A stretch of DNA of 49,506 nucleotides from Roseivirga spongicola (GCF_001592965.1 NZ_LRPC01000003.1:1-49506), one strand, 5' to 3'. Shown: positions 35,612 through 45,100, counted from the stretch's first letter. Program-made: numbers and translations. The notes: generated by a model not told the origin, from the sequence alone.

Positions 35612-36574
35612 CTACTTTTTAACGATGTCGAAATACTTTGGAAGGTTCTCCAAAATGTCTGCAGACATTTCATCGATAGAATAGTCGGGTTTCCAGCCCC
35701 AGTCTTCTCTTGCAGCAGAGTCATCTATGCTGTTAGGCCAAGAGTCTGCAATTTTCTGTCTGAAATCTGGAGCATAGGTAATTTGAAAATCTGGATGAAA
35801 TTTTCTGATAGAGTTAGCTAATTCAACAGGCGTGAATGAGAAGCCAGCTACATTATAGCTAGATCTTACTTTAACTGATTCCGCTGGAGCTTCCATCAGG
35901 TTTAAAGTAGCTTTAATTGCATCAGGCATATACATCATCGGCAGGGAAGTATCTTCCTTTAAAAAGCATGAAAAATCTTCGCCAGCTAACGCCTTATGGT
36001 AAATATCTACAGCATAATCTGTTGTTCCTCCGCCAGGTAAAGATTTATATCCAATCAAACCAGGGTATCTGATAGATCGTACATCAACTCCATATTTTTG
36101 GAAGTAATACTCGCACCATCTTTCTCCAGCTTGTTTGCTAATACCGTAAATGGTGGTAGGAGCCATTACCGTGTCTTGCGGTGTCATATCTACAGGAGTA
36201 GTAGGTCCGAAAACAGCGATTGAACTTGGCCAGTAGATTTTCTTAAGGCCTTTTTCTTTAGCAAGATCGAGTACATTGAGTAAGCTAGTCATATTCAAAT
36301 TCCAAGCCCACTGTGGGTTTTCTTCGCCTTTGGCGGAAAGAATTGCCGCTAAATGATAAATCTGAGTAATGCCATGCTTGTCTACTATTTCACCAAGCTG
36401 CTTGGCATTCATTACATCTAATTGCTCAAATGCTAAATGTTTGATGGATGGACTAGGAGAGGAGATATCGGAAGCCACCACATTGTTTTCTCCAAATAAT
36501 TCTGCTAAACCCAAGGTTAATTCTGAGCCTAATTGGCCGCTTGCACCTATTACTAATACTTTATCCATCCTCAT
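35612..36574 (-). CDS. tdh: L-threonine 3-dehydrogenase, SDR/epimerase type
   Basis: This is a 320-residue extended short-chain dehydrogenase. It has a GASGQLG NAD-binding motif at residues 10-16 and the catalytic Tyr143-x3-Lys147 in IYGISKQAGERWCEYYF. The text SIRYPGLIGYKSLPGGGTTDYAV and YNVAGFSFTPVELA matches the epimerase-like threonine dehydrogenases first described in Cytophaga/Flavobacterium relatives, rather than UDP-sugar epimerases. It oxidises threonine to 2-amino-3-oxobutyrate. kbl, encoding the next step, lies divergently 350 bases away, which strongly supports the assignment. The second Met (residue 3) is an alternative start. Confidence 0.87.
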   Translation of the reverse strand: MRMDKVLVIGASGQLGSELTLGLAELFGENNVVASDISSPSPSIKHLAFEQLDVMNAKQLGEIVDKHGITQIYHLAAILSAKGEENPQWAWNLNMTSLLNVLDLAKEKGLKKIYWPSSIAVFGPTTPVDMTPQDTVMAPTTIYGISKQAGERWCEYYFQKYGVDVRSIRYPGLIGYKSLPGGGTTDYAVDIYHKALAGEDFSCFLKEDTSLPMMYMPDAIKATLNLMEAPAESVKVRSSYNVAGFSFTPVELANSIRKFHPDFQITYAPDFRQKIADSWPNSIDDSAAREDWGWKPDYSIDEMSADILENLPKYFDIVKK

Positions 36575-36654
36575 TCTATTTTGGCTGCAATATTAATTAA
36601 TAGGTTGTACATGTAAAACGTTTGCGTTACCAAAGGCGATTGAATTCTGCTGCT

Positions 36655-36662
36655 TATATTTG
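36655..36662 (+). promoter_or_regulatory. Possible -7 promoter box for the small gene and kbl
   Basis: TATATTTG is a full match to TAnnTTTG. The distance to the ATG at 36670 is only 7 bases, so transcription from it would give an almost leaderless message. No -33 element at normal spacing was found. It lies in the divergent gap with tdh. Confidence 0.3.
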
Positions 36663-36669
36663 TTCAACC

Positions 36670-36924
36670 ATGGAGTATCCTGATTTCAAAACCTGGCTTA
36701 AGCAGAAAAAAATTGATCCTAAGGCATTTGCCTCTAAAGAAATGGAAAGGTTTATGGAATTGAAGAAGCTTTTCGATCAGGTGAATCCCAACAGTTTTAC
36801 TGCACAAAAACTTTTTCTAATTAATAAGATTAGAAGGGCTTACCCTTTAAAGGAAGAAGAAGCTGTAGCAGTGAAGAAAAAGCCCATGGCGAAACCAAGA
36901 ATTGTAAAACCTAAAACGAATTAA
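36670..36924 (+). CDS. Small basic protein encoded directly before kbl
   Basis: This is an 84-residue cytoplasmic protein with the start at 36670. A start at 36622 would add 16 residues of poor composition and would precede the -7 box. The body is helical ([36 protein letters not shown]). The tail is very basic and Pro-rich ([17 protein letters not shown]), suggesting nucleic-acid or membrane-surface contact, but I recognise no family. The stop is one base before the kbl start, so the two are certainly cotranscribed and probably translationally coupled. Its relation to threonine catabolism is inferred only from this. Confidence 0.7.
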   Translation: MEYPDFKTWLKQKKIDPKAFASKEMERFMELKKLFDQVNPNSFTAQKLFLINKIRRAYPLKEEEAVAVKKKPMAKPRIVKPKTN

Positions 36925-36925
36925 T

Positions 36926-38119
36926 ATGTACGATACGCTGAAGCCGAAGCTAGAAGCTGAGTTGGAATCTATCAAAGAAGCTGGTCTTTTCAAGAAAGAA
37001 AGAGTGATTACAACTCCTCAAGGAGCAGATATTAAAACTGCTGAGGGTAAAGAAGTAATCAACTTTTGCGCGAATAACTACTTAGGCCTTTCTTCTCACC
37101 CTAAGGTGGTTGAAGCAGCAAAGAAGGCTATTGATACACATGGCTTTGGAATGTCTTCCGTTAGATTTATTTGCGGTACTCAAGATATTCACAAAGAATT
37201 GGAACGTAAGATTTCTGAGTTCCTAGGTACAGAAGATACCATTCTTTATGCAGCAGCATTCGATGCGAATGGTGGTGTATTTGAACCACTTTTAGGCCCA
37301 GAAGACGCAATTGTTTCTGATGCATTGAATCATGCTTCTATCATTGATGGTGTTAGACTTTGTAAGGCTATGAGATTCCGTTATCAGCATAATGACATGG
37401 CTGATTTGGAGAAGCAACTGCAAGATGCCAGAGAGCAAGGTGCTAAGAACATCATTATTGTAACTGACGGAGTGTTCTCAATGGACGGAACTATTGCTCA
37501 GTTAGATAAAATCTGTGATCTGGCCGATAAGTACAGCGCCTTGGTAATGAGCGATGAGTGCCACTCAACTGGTTTTATGGGTAAAACAGGTAGAGGAGTG
37601 CATGAGCATTGTGGTTGCATGGACAGAATGGACATCATTACCGGAACTTTAGGTAAAGCCCTTGGTGGAGCTAGTGGAGGATTTACTTCTGGTAAGAAGG
37701 AAATCATTGAGTTGCTTCGTCAGAGATCTAGACCATATCTATTCTCAAATACTTTAGCACCATCAATTGTAGGTGCTTCTATCGCAGTATTCGATATGCT
37801 GTCTGAGACTACTGAGTTGAGAGACAAGCTAGAAGAAAACACCAAGTACTTCAGAGAGGCTATGACTAAAGCTGGCTTCGATATTAAGCCAGGAGAACAT
37901 GCTATTGTACCTGTAATGCTTTATGAAGCACCTTTGGCTCAGAAAATGGCCGATGCACTTTTAGAGAAGGGAATCTATGTAATCGGATTCTTCTACCCAG
38001 TAGTACCGAAAGGTCAGGCTAGAATCAGAGTTCAGGTATCAGCAGGTCATGAGAAGCATCACTTAGACAAAGCCATTGCTGCCTTTACCGAGGTAGGTAA
38101 AGAGCTTGGGGTGATATAA
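36926..38119 (+). CDS. kbl: Glycine C-acetyltransferase (2-amino-3-ketobutyrate CoA ligase)
   Basis: This is a 397-residue PLP enzyme of the alpha-oxoamine synthase family. It cleaves 2-amino-3-oxobutyrate with CoA to glycine and acetyl-CoA, finishing the pathway begun by Tdh. The PLP lysine is Lys244 in [14 protein letters not shown], the same position as in E. coli Kbl. [16 protein letters not shown] and [17 protein letters not shown] are also conserved. Length and pairing with tdh separate it from 8-amino-7-oxononanoate synthase and serine palmitoyltransferase. It is followed by repeat copy 1 and a strong terminator. Confidence 0.95.
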   Translation: MYDTLKPKLEAELESIKEAGLFKKERVITTPQGADIKTAEGKEVINFCANNYLGLSSHPKVVEAAKKAIDTHGFGMSSVRFICGTQDIHKELERKISEFLGTEDTILYAAAFDANGGVFEPLLGPEDAIVSDALNHASIIDGVRLCKAMRFRYQHNDMADLEKQLQDAREQGAKNIIIVTDGVFSMDGTIAQLDKICDLADKYSALVMSDECHSTGFMGKTGRGVHEHCGCMDRMDIITGTLGKALGGASGGFTSGKKEIIELLRQRSRPYLFSNTLAPSIVGASIAVFDMLSETTELRDKLEENTKYFREAMTKAGFDIKPGEHAIVPVMLYEAPLAQKMADALLEKGIYVIGFFYPVVPKGQARIRVQVSAGHEKHHLDKAIAAFTEVGKELGVI

Positions 38120-38134
38120 TATTTAATCCGACCA

Positions 38135-38214
38135 ACCTTTGACAAGCTTCTGCTTCCAGCATTTGATGGAGTGATTGACTTCTGAATTGTTCGAGACTTA
38201 AGTTTGTCAAAGGT
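38135..38214. repeat. 80-bp inverted-repeat element, copy 1
   Basis: The left arm ACCTTTGACAAGCTT and right arm AAGTTTGTCAAAGGT (15 bp each, one G-T mismatch) bound exactly 80 bp. The 50-base interior is the most divergent of the three intergenic copies. At +15 from the right arm begins the CAGCCAGC stem of a second hairpin, as in copies 3 and 4. It lies between kbl and the first propeller gene. Confidence 0.85.
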
Positions 38215-38223
38215 AAACCTAGG

Positions 38224-38263
38224 CAAAGCAGCCAGCTCTATAAGGGCTGGCTGCTTTGTTTTT
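38224..38263 (+). terminator. Strong Rho-independent terminator after kbl and repeat copy 1
   Basis: CAAAGCAGCCAGC and GCTGGCTGCTTTG form a perfect 13-bp stem with a 9-base loop, followed by TTTTT. It lies about 105 bases past the kbl stop, immediately beyond repeat copy 1. Its CAG-core sequence recurs after copies 3 and 4, so it may be part of the repeat as well as a functional terminator. Confidence 0.82.
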
Positions 38264-38308
38264 GGTCATTTCTTTTAAGTTAAACTATTATTTTAGTTTA
38301 TTAAGGGA

Positions 38309-39463
38309 ATGATTCAAAGATCAACTCACAATACCTTAGCTTTGCTCATTCTGTGTTTTTTAATAGCCACTTCCTGTAGTAACGGTGATAGCTCCGGGAT
38401 TGTCTTCAAAGATGGTTTTGCCTCCATTCCCATAGATATTGACGCTCCTAGGCAAAATCTGGCTGATTTTATTGAGTCTGTAGAGATCATTCAACTTGAA
38501 GAAACGCCTAACTCTCTTCTGGGAGATGTAATGGAATATGAAAAGGTGGGGGACAAGCTTGTTCTTCGGAATGTCAACACTAATAGTGTAACTCAATATA
38601 CTCATGAAGGGGAGTTCTTAAGCTCTTTCAGTAAAGTCGGGAACGGCCCAAAAGAATACTCTTTCATTTTATCGTTTTGGGTTGAAGGGGAGAGTGTATT
38701 CATCTATGACTCTCCGAACGGAAGAGTGCAAGAGTATGATATTGAGGGGAATTTCAAGAGCTCAACAAGAATCGCACATGGGGCAGTTGGTTCAATTATA
38801 TCAAGGGACGGTAGCTTCTATCTCTCAACCATAAGGCCAATTGACGGTGAAAATAAGTACTATGCTTTAATCCTTGACCAAAATGGAGAGGTTGAAGACA
38901 TGCAAATACCCTATGCCCATACTAAGCTAATATACATCTCATGGGGTTATCCGGATATTAGAATGGCCGAAGATGAGTTGATTCATCACTACGTGAATAA
39001 TGATACAGTTTACATTCAAAGAGATGGGCAATTTGAACCTTACATTTCTTTCGATTTTGCAGATAATTGGGCTTGGAAAGGGGTTGAAGAAATTAAAAGT
39101 TCTGGTGACTATGCTCAGGTTGTAAGGCAAAGAGACAAGGTGAGCTCTGTTTCACCAGTAATCTCTGGTAGGTTGATTTTTTCCTCTTACAAATTGGGAG
39201 GTGATATGCATTCTGTTCTGATAGATCTCAAGTCTGGCGAATCTATCACTCTTAAGGATGCCTATAGCAATGCCTTTAGACCTTTGGAATTTGAGGATGG
39301 AAAACTTGTATATAGCGTAGACTCAGACCGTATCAGCGATTTGGTAGGCTCGTTAACTTCATCTCAGATAGAATATCGAGGAGGCGCCTCTTTAGAAAGC
39401 ATAGAGTCTTCAGAAAATCCCGCTTTGGTTAAGATTAAGTTTAAGGAGAGTTCAGAATGGTAA
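38309..39463 (+). CDS. 6-bladed beta-propeller lipoprotein, first of a tandem pair
   Basis: This 384-residue lipoprotein has lipobox LIATSC (Cys23). It has the Bacteroidota 6-bladed beta-propeller pattern (BF3164-like, Pfam 6-bladed beta-propeller/DUF5128): NLADFIESVEIIQLEETPNS at the start, then THEGEFLSSFSKVGNGPKEY and GRVQEYDIEGNFKSS blades. The C-terminal ENPALVKIKFKESSEW is nearly identical in the following gene, so the two are tandem duplicates with diverged cores. Members are exported lipoproteins of unknown role, sometimes near small secreted peptides. The next gene starts within its stop codon region (ATGGTAA, 7-base overlap). Confidence 0.85.
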   Translation: MIQRSTHNTLALLILCFLIATSCSNGDSSGIVFKDGFASIPIDIDAPRQNLADFIESVEIIQLEETPNSLLGDVMEYEKVGDKLVLRNVNTNSVTQYTHEGEFLSSFSKVGNGPKEYSFILSFWVEGESVFIYDSPNGRVQEYDIEGNFKSSTRIAHGAVGSIISRDGSFYLSTIRPIDGENKYYALILDQNGEVEDMQIPYAHTKLIYISWGYPDIRMAEDELIHHYVNNDTVYIQRDGQFEPYISFDFADNWAWKGVEEIKSSGDYAQVVRQRDKVSSVSPVISGRLIFSSYKLGGDMHSVLIDLKSGESITLKDAYSNAFRPLEFEDGKLVYSVDSDRISDLVGSLTSSQIEYRGGASLESIESSENPALVKIKFKESSEW

Positions 39464-40698
39464 GGTTAAACTTTGATAAACTTATGTCTCTAATGGCAGA
39501 TTATGCCTGTCGCTTTTACAGCTTTGGCTGCTTAAGTTTGATAAAGGTCATTCCGGCCAAGACATTCTATCTATCGGGAGCTCTACGGTTGAGCTTAGTT
39601 GTATTTCTTTTAGCTAGTTGTTCAGGAACAAAAAATGAAGAGGGTGTTCACTCTCAGAACCTAGAAACTTTCCAGTCCTATCAACTTTCTATTGATGCTG
39701 AAAGAAAGAGTTTCAGTTCTATTATTGAATCAATTGAAGTGGTTACCCTGCAAGAAACGGATAACTCACTGCTGACTTCCGCTTCAAGAGTTTTAAAGCA
39801 TCGGAACGAATATCTGGTAATCAATAAGAGTGATGAGGAGGTTGTGTTCTTCGATAGCGAAGGAAAATACCTTAGAACTTTTCGTCAGTTGGGACAAGGG
39901 CCGGGAGAGTATCAAGCTATCAATAGTATTTGGATTCAAGACGATGAACTATTTATTTATGAAAGACAGAGATCTATAGTATTTAAATATAGGATTGAAG
40001 GTGAATTCCTAGACTCTAAAAAACTACCATTCGAAGTTGGTCACGTGATTGGCTATAAAGACGAGTATTTAGTTGAATTCAACTACACCATCATTGAGGA
40101 TTCACTGATGTACAAGTTCGGTGTACTTAACAGTGAAATGGAGTTGACTGAGAAGTTTTTAAAAACTGATGAAGCTTCGGATAACATAGATATGAATCCT
40201 GCTCCTTCCATGTTTTCTTACAGTGATGGCGTTTTACTGACCCACATGTACAGTGATTCGGTTTACTATTACAAGCAAGGTCAGTTTAAACCATTCATTC
40301 ACTTCGACTTTGGAGAAGATTGGTACTGGGAGAATGAAGAAGTTTTTAGTGAAGACAAGCTAGTGAGTTCAAACAAAGCATGGGAAACAGACATGAGCCT
40401 GTCAGAAAAATATGCTTATGTGTGGACAGTAGTGGGCTATTCGCACTATGATTATTTCATTATCGATAGAACAACAGGAAAGTCAGAAAGAGTTGACCTG
40501 CGAAAGGACTCTCACTTTAGTACTACAATCACTGACTTAGGCTGGGAAGGAGATAAGTGGCTCGTGTCAATGCTTCCGGAAGACTTGCTCCAGCTTTCTG
40601 AAGAACTGAATTATAAATTGCCTAATCTAGATCAACTTAGCCGATCTGAAAACCCTGCTTTGGTGAAGGTGAAGTTTAAAGATAGTGGTGAGTGGTAG
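39457..40698 (+). CDS. 6-bladed beta-propeller lipoprotein, second of the pair, with repeat-derived 5' end
   Basis: This is a 413-residue paralogue of the previous gene. The propeller text is clear (FSSIIESIEVVTLQETDNS, SEGKYLRTFRQLGQGPGEY), ending ENPALVKVKFKDSGEW. The lipobox LLASC is unusually far in, at Cys55. Codons 5 to 31 coincide with an 80-bp repeat copy, so the N-terminus is repeat-derived or the true start lies further in. TTG at 39538 (codon 28) would give a normal 28-residue lipoprotein signal, MIKVIPAKTFYLSGALRLSL and so on. The start at 39457 is kept because it overlaps the upstream stop (coupling). Start uncertain; family confident. Confidence 0.8.
   Translation: MVRLNFDKLMSLMADYACRFYSFGCLSLIKVIPAKTFYLSGALRLSLVVFLLASCSGTKNEEGVHSQNLETFQSYQLSIDAERKSFSSIIESIEVVTLQETDNSLLTSASRVLKHRNEYLVINKSDEEVVFFDSEGKYLRTFRQLGQGPGEYQAINSIWIQDDELFIYERQRSIVFKYRIEGEFLDSKKLPFEVGHVIGYKDEYLVEFNYTIIEDSLMYKFGVLNSEMELTEKFLKTDEASDNIDMNPAPSMFSYSDGVLLTHMYSDSVYYYKQGQFKPFIHFDFGEDWYWENEEVFSEDKLVSSNKAWETDMSLSEKYAYVWTVVGYSHYDYFIIDRTTGKSERVDLRKDSHFSTTITDLGWEGDKWLVSMLPEDLLQLSEELNYKLPNLDQLSRSENPALVKVKFKDSGEW
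39469..39548. repeat. 80-bp inverted-repeat element, copy 2, inside a coding region
   Basis: The left arm AACTTTGATAAACTT and right arm AAGTTTGATAAAGGT differ from the family consensus at two positions each, and again lie exactly 80 bp apart end to end. The copy begins 6 bases after the stop of the first propeller gene and is read through in frame by the second. The second hairpin found 15 bases downstream of the other copies is absent. Confidence 0.72.
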
Positions 40699-40710
40699 CG
40701 CTGTAATCCA

Positions 40711-40790
40711 ACCTTTGACAAACTTCTCCTGCCAATACCTAGCAGAACTTGAACCTTTGGAGAAACAAGTGACTAAAGTTTGTCAAAGGT
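40711..40790. repeat. 80-bp inverted-repeat element, copy 3
   Basis: Arms ACCTTTGACAAACTT and AAGTTTGTCAAAGGT are perfect complements and extend one more base on each side. The interior has CTGCC/AGCAG as a small inner pair and shares most of its bases with copy 4. It begins 13 bases after the second propeller stop, in the convergent gap with the minus-strand propeller gene. Confidence 0.88.
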
Positions 40791-40800
40791 TATTAGTATG

Positions 40801-40833
40801 AAGGCAGTCAGCCCGCAAAGGACTGACTGCTTT
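40801..40833. terminator. Hairpin in the convergent gap after repeat copy 3
   Basis: GCAGTCAG (40804-40811) and CTGACTGC (40823-40830) pair perfectly, extending to 11 bp with one G-T pair. It follows repeat copy 3 at the same offset as the kbl terminator follows copy 1. It could stop both converging transcripts, but neither side has a strong T-tract. Confidence 0.5.
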
Positions 40834-40842
40834 AAAGTAGTG

Positions 40843-41952
40843 CTATTTAAATTTTACCTGATCGAAGTAAATAATATCTTCGTTACCAGCTTCAACATTA
40901 TGTATTAGCATATCCTTATTCCAAAATATTTGATCTCCTTTAAAGAAGTAGTAAAGCAATGAGCCCCCGTGGTGCTTGAGCGTTTTTACGTGGTTGAAAT
41001 TTTCATCTAAAACAATCACCTCTTTTTCTGTAGCAAAGTCACGAGCATTGTAAGCCCTTTCAGTAATTCCCTTTCTAGCGATTCTGAAATAGTAACCAGA
41101 TTTAGGGTCGAAAATTAGTTTTTCGTACTGATCACTAAGCCAAGTTGCAAACGAATCGAGTGAGGAGGCTCCAACCTTAGCCTTATGGGTGCTTTTTTCT
41201 TCAGTATTATTCACTATGCTGCTTTCGGCCTTATAGGCTTTTGTGTAGCCATTAAAGTCGGTGACGTAGATTGAATGGGACGATGGGAAGTTGATAATGA
41301 ACTTGTCAATTTTTTGGTTGTATATGATGTTAGCGCTCTTTAGCATTTGAGAATAGTCTTTGTCTTTATACTCAGGTGGGAAGTCAAACAGAAGTCTTTC
41401 AACACTACCATCTTTTAGACTGATCTTTCCGAAATGATTGGGGTAGTCATCTGCATTTTTCATTTCATTTGCACCAATTCTTACTGGCCATGCTTGTACA
41501 TATATATGCCCTTTTCTGTAGGCTAAGGACTGTCCGATTCCCATAGAGCCGAAGCCAACATTACCACCGTCTACCGTCAGCCTTTTATATACGTTTCCTT
41601 TATCGTCAGATAAATAGGCCAGATCCAATTGTGAGTCGAAGTAGATGATGGAATCAGTATTGATATAGCTAAGACCACCATAAATTTTCATGTTTTTCAA
41701 GGCATTCGGTCCCTGATGGTCATATTTGATTTTCCTTTCTATCTCCTGCTCTTCCAGATCATAGATGAGCATTGCATTTTCATTATAGCTGAACATAGCG
41801 AGCTTCTCTTCATCATTTTCAGAAATAGGTTGAACCATAAAGCTGTAAAGGTCGGCTATTGGGTCGACAGGAAGAGAGTAGGTGTCGTTTTGGACTGAAG
41901 AGGAAGTAAATATCAAGACGCTTGATATTAATATGAAGGCTTTGAGTTTCAT
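40843..41952 (-). CDS. Exported beta-propeller protein, DUF4221-like
   Basis: This is a 369-residue exported protein. The signal peptide (AFILISSVLIFTSSSVQ) has no cysteine at the expected lipobox, unlike the other propellers here, so it is probably soluble in the periplasm or otherwise secreted. The text IYDLEEQEIERKIKYDHQGPNALKNM and INTDSIIYFDSQLDLAYLSDDKGNVYKRL has the WD-like pattern I associate with DUF4221, a Bacteroidota propeller family of unknown role. The minus-strand propeller at 47568-48752 shares this pattern. It is convergent with the tandem propellers and lies downstream of the RND genes on the same strand, separated from them by repeat copy 4. Confidence 0.65.
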   Translation of the reverse strand: MKLKAFILISSVLIFTSSSVQNDTYSLPVDPIADLYSFMVQPISENDEEKLAMFSYNENAMLIYDLEEQEIERKIKYDHQGPNALKNMKIYGGLSYINTDSIIYFDSQLDLAYLSDDKGNVYKRLTVDGGNVGFGSMGIGQSLAYRKGHIYVQAWPVRIGANEMKNADDYPNHFGKISLKDGSVERLLFDFPPEYKDKDYSQMLKSANIIYNQKIDKFIINFPSSHSIYVTDFNGYTKAYKAESSIVNNTEEKSTHKAKVGASSLDSFATWLSDQYEKLIFDPKSGYYFRIARKGITERAYNARDFATEKEVIVLDENFNHVKTLKHHGGSLLYYFFKGDQIFWNKDMLIHNVEAGNEDIIYFDQVKFK

Positions 41953-41992
41953 TGTCTTGGTCTTTTAAACTAGTGTTTACATCTATTACTTA

Positions 41993-42072
41993 ACCCTTGA
42001 CAAACTTCTACTGCCGATTTTTAGCAGAACTTGATTCTTTGGTGCAGCTAATTACCAAAGTTTGTCAAAGGT
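41993..42072. repeat. 80-bp inverted-repeat element, copy 4
   Basis: Arms ACCCTTGACAAACTT and AAGTTTGTCAAAGGT (one mismatch) bound exactly 80 bp. The interior shares CTGCC, AGCAGAACTTGA and CTTTGG with copy 3 at the same positions. A degenerate CAGTCAGC/GCTGATT hairpin follows at +15. It lies between the RND gene's stop and the start of the DUF4221-like gene, both on the minus strand, so its orientation is opposite to transcription here. Confidence 0.86.
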
Positions 42073-42123
42073 ATATCTCGTTAAGTCAGTCAGCCCTTAA
42101 AGTGCTGATTACGTTACTAGTCT

Positions 42124-45100
42124 TTATTTCTTCTTACTTACAAACCAATAGGCCAACGGTACAAAGTAGAGTGCGGTGAAGGTACCGATGGTTAAGCCTC
42201 CAATAACTGCATAAACCAAAGGTCTCTGTAAGTCTGCGCCTAAACCTGAGGAGAAAACTACGGGCAAAAGTGCCAGAATGGTAGTGATTGAAGTCATCAG
42301 AATAGGTTTTAATCTAATTTCTCCAGTTTTAGCAATGGCCGCAGCCAATTGAGTTTTATAATCTGCTGAAGTTGTAGGGCTGATTTTAGCTGCAAACCTA
42401 TTAATTGTGTCAATTTTTAGGATGGCATCGTTTACCATAATTCCCAACATCACAATGATACCTATGGCCGACATTACGTTCAGTGTTCCTCCAGTGAGTT
42501 GCAACACAATGAGTGCTCCTAAAATACCCAAAGGCAGAGTGAAGATTACGATTAATGGTTGAATCAATGACTCAAATTGTGCGGCCAGAATAAAGTAGAG
42601 TAATGCCACTGAAATCATCAAGATAAACGCCATCTGGCTCAAGTTCTCTTTGTCTTCAAAGTAAGTGCCATCAAAATCTACCGTTAGTCCTCTAGCTGAT
42701 GCCACTTTGGGGAGTTCTACTGTAAGAGCTTCAATGTCTTCACTGCTTAGCTCTTCCCATTCCATAGATTGATAAACACTAGATCTATCGGCAGTAATGT
42801 TCTTTTCATTAGAAGAGAAGCTAATGGTAACAAAGTTACTTAGGGCATATTCTTGATTCTGTTTGCCCATTACAGTAACTCTTTCTAGCTGTTGCCTTAA
42901 GTCGGCTTCTGGTCGCTGAATTCGTACAGGAGTAACCTCTCCAAATCTTCTGATTTCGGTAACCAAATAGCCATCTAGTGCCTTGCTGAGTGCCGATTTA
43001 AATTGCCCTTCCGAAATCCCATATACCGATAGCTTCTCACTATCGATAGATGCTTCTAGAGCATCTTCATAAATAAAGCCTTTGCCCTGTAGTGGAGGGG
43101 TTGAGCTGATTGCTTTAACCTCATTGCTTAACTCCTGATAATCGGCAGAGGTGAGTAATTCATTGTTACCTAGTGTTTTCCATTTGGCTGAAAAGAAGCT
43201 TCCCTCAGTAGTGAAAATCTGATCGAAGGCATTTGGTGCATCTTCAATATTAATATTCGCATTTGGGTGTCTCTTTTCGAAATAACTCAAAAGCCATTTT
43301 TCGGTAGCGCTTTTGTCTGTTTTGGAATTGAACTTAAAATAGATTTCGGCATTCTCCACACTCCCTTCATCTACAGAAAGGATAAACTGCTTTAGCCCAA
43401 TGTCTGACTCACTTTCAGCTTCCGTATTCAGTTCATTCAACAAGTTTCTAATGCGGTCTTTACTAGCTTCAGCAGCTATGGGTTCATTCCAAACTATTGA
43501 GAGGAGTGTTTCAGTCTTTTCGATGTCCGGTAGTCCAGCTTTCTCAATTTGGTTAATGGTCACATAGGTCAACGGAATTAACAGTAAGAGAATAACGAAA
43601 CTTATGGCCCTAAACTTCCAAAGCAGCTTATAAAAACCTTTGTAGGCGCTAAGAATGGTTTTGAAAACGAGACTATCTTCCTTGATCTCCTTTTTAACAT
43701 TCTGAAAGAAAATTCTGTAAAGCAATGGTAAAAGCACAAAGGCTACCATTAGCGAAGTGCCTAATATAATGGCTACTGAAACAGCTTGGTCGTAGAATAA
43801 GGCTCCAGAAAGTCCATTAAGAAAAACTAGAGGAACGAATACCGCTAGAGTAGTTAACATAGAGCTGATCAGCGGAGCCATCACTTCGTTAACCCCTTGA
43901 ATACAAGCCTCAATGATGCCCAACCCATCTTTTCGCTTTCTTGTGATGTTGTCTATTACAATAATTGCATTATCAATCAGCATTCCTAGGCCAAGAGCTA
44001 AGCCACTTAGAGAGATAATATTGATGCTAAGACCTACAGCATAAAAGAGAAGGAAGCTGATAATCAGAGAAACTGGGAGCGTAATTCCCATGATAATAGG
44101 CATTCTTACATTGCCCATAAAAAGGAAGAGCACAGCAAATGCGAAAATTCCTCCATATATGAGGCTAGTTCTAAGGTTGTCTATACCTGCGTTGAGTAGA
44201 CTACTTTGATCTTGTGTAAGCTCAAAATCTACTTTAGGGTAATCTTCTTTAAAGAGTTCTACTGCTTCGTAAACCATTGGCACCAGCTCTGTCATTTTTG
44301 CACTGTTTTGCTTGTGCACTGTAATTACTAAGCCTTCGGTTTCTCCAAAGAGGTGGTAACTCTGTACCTTTTCTTGTTGGTAGCTAATGTCGGCTACACT
44401 CTGCAGAGCTATAACGTTTCCATCTCGTGTGATTAAAGGCAGGTTGCGAATTTCATCTAAATCGTCTAGTCGGTTGGCCATTCTAACATAGTACCGATAT
44501 TGGCCGTCCTTAACAGAAAGCTGGCCTAGCTCTTGATTGGCACTCTTAAGTACTTGGTCTATCTGACCCTCACTGAGCTGAAGTGCCTGTAGTTTCTCTC
44601 TGTTTGGATTAATAGAAATATATTGATCGCGGAAACCATTGATGTCTACAATGGAGATTCCTGGGAGTTGCTCTATTCTTTTCTTAAGTACTTTTTCGGC
44701 TAGCTCAGAAACTTCAATAAAGTCGGCCTGATTTTTAGGCAGGAGCTGTAGTCTGATGATGGGAATATCGGAAGTGTTGATTCTGATAATCCTTGGCCTA
44801 TCCATGTCTCTAGGAAGCGATTCGGTCAGCCTATCAATTTTTTCGTTGATCTCTACATAGGCCAAGTCCATTCGAGTGCCATAGTTGAACTGCAACTTTA
44901 CTATACCTGTTTCACTACCCGCTGTGCTTTCAATAGACTTTAGGTTGTTCAGTGAGTTAAGTTCGGACCTGATAGGGTTCAATACACTATTCTCAATGAT
45001 CCGGGCAGGATTATTAGGATAGTCTACCTTGATGGCTACAGAAGGAACTTCAATACCAGGAAGAAGAGACACTGGTAGCTCCTTAATAGCTAAAGCGGAG

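Noticed and set aside
38135-42072. Regularly spaced repeats at about 1.3-kb intervals, at first glance array-like.
   Set aside because: Not a CRISPR array: the units are palindromic, 80 bp, more than 1 kb apart with genes between, and there are no cas genes.
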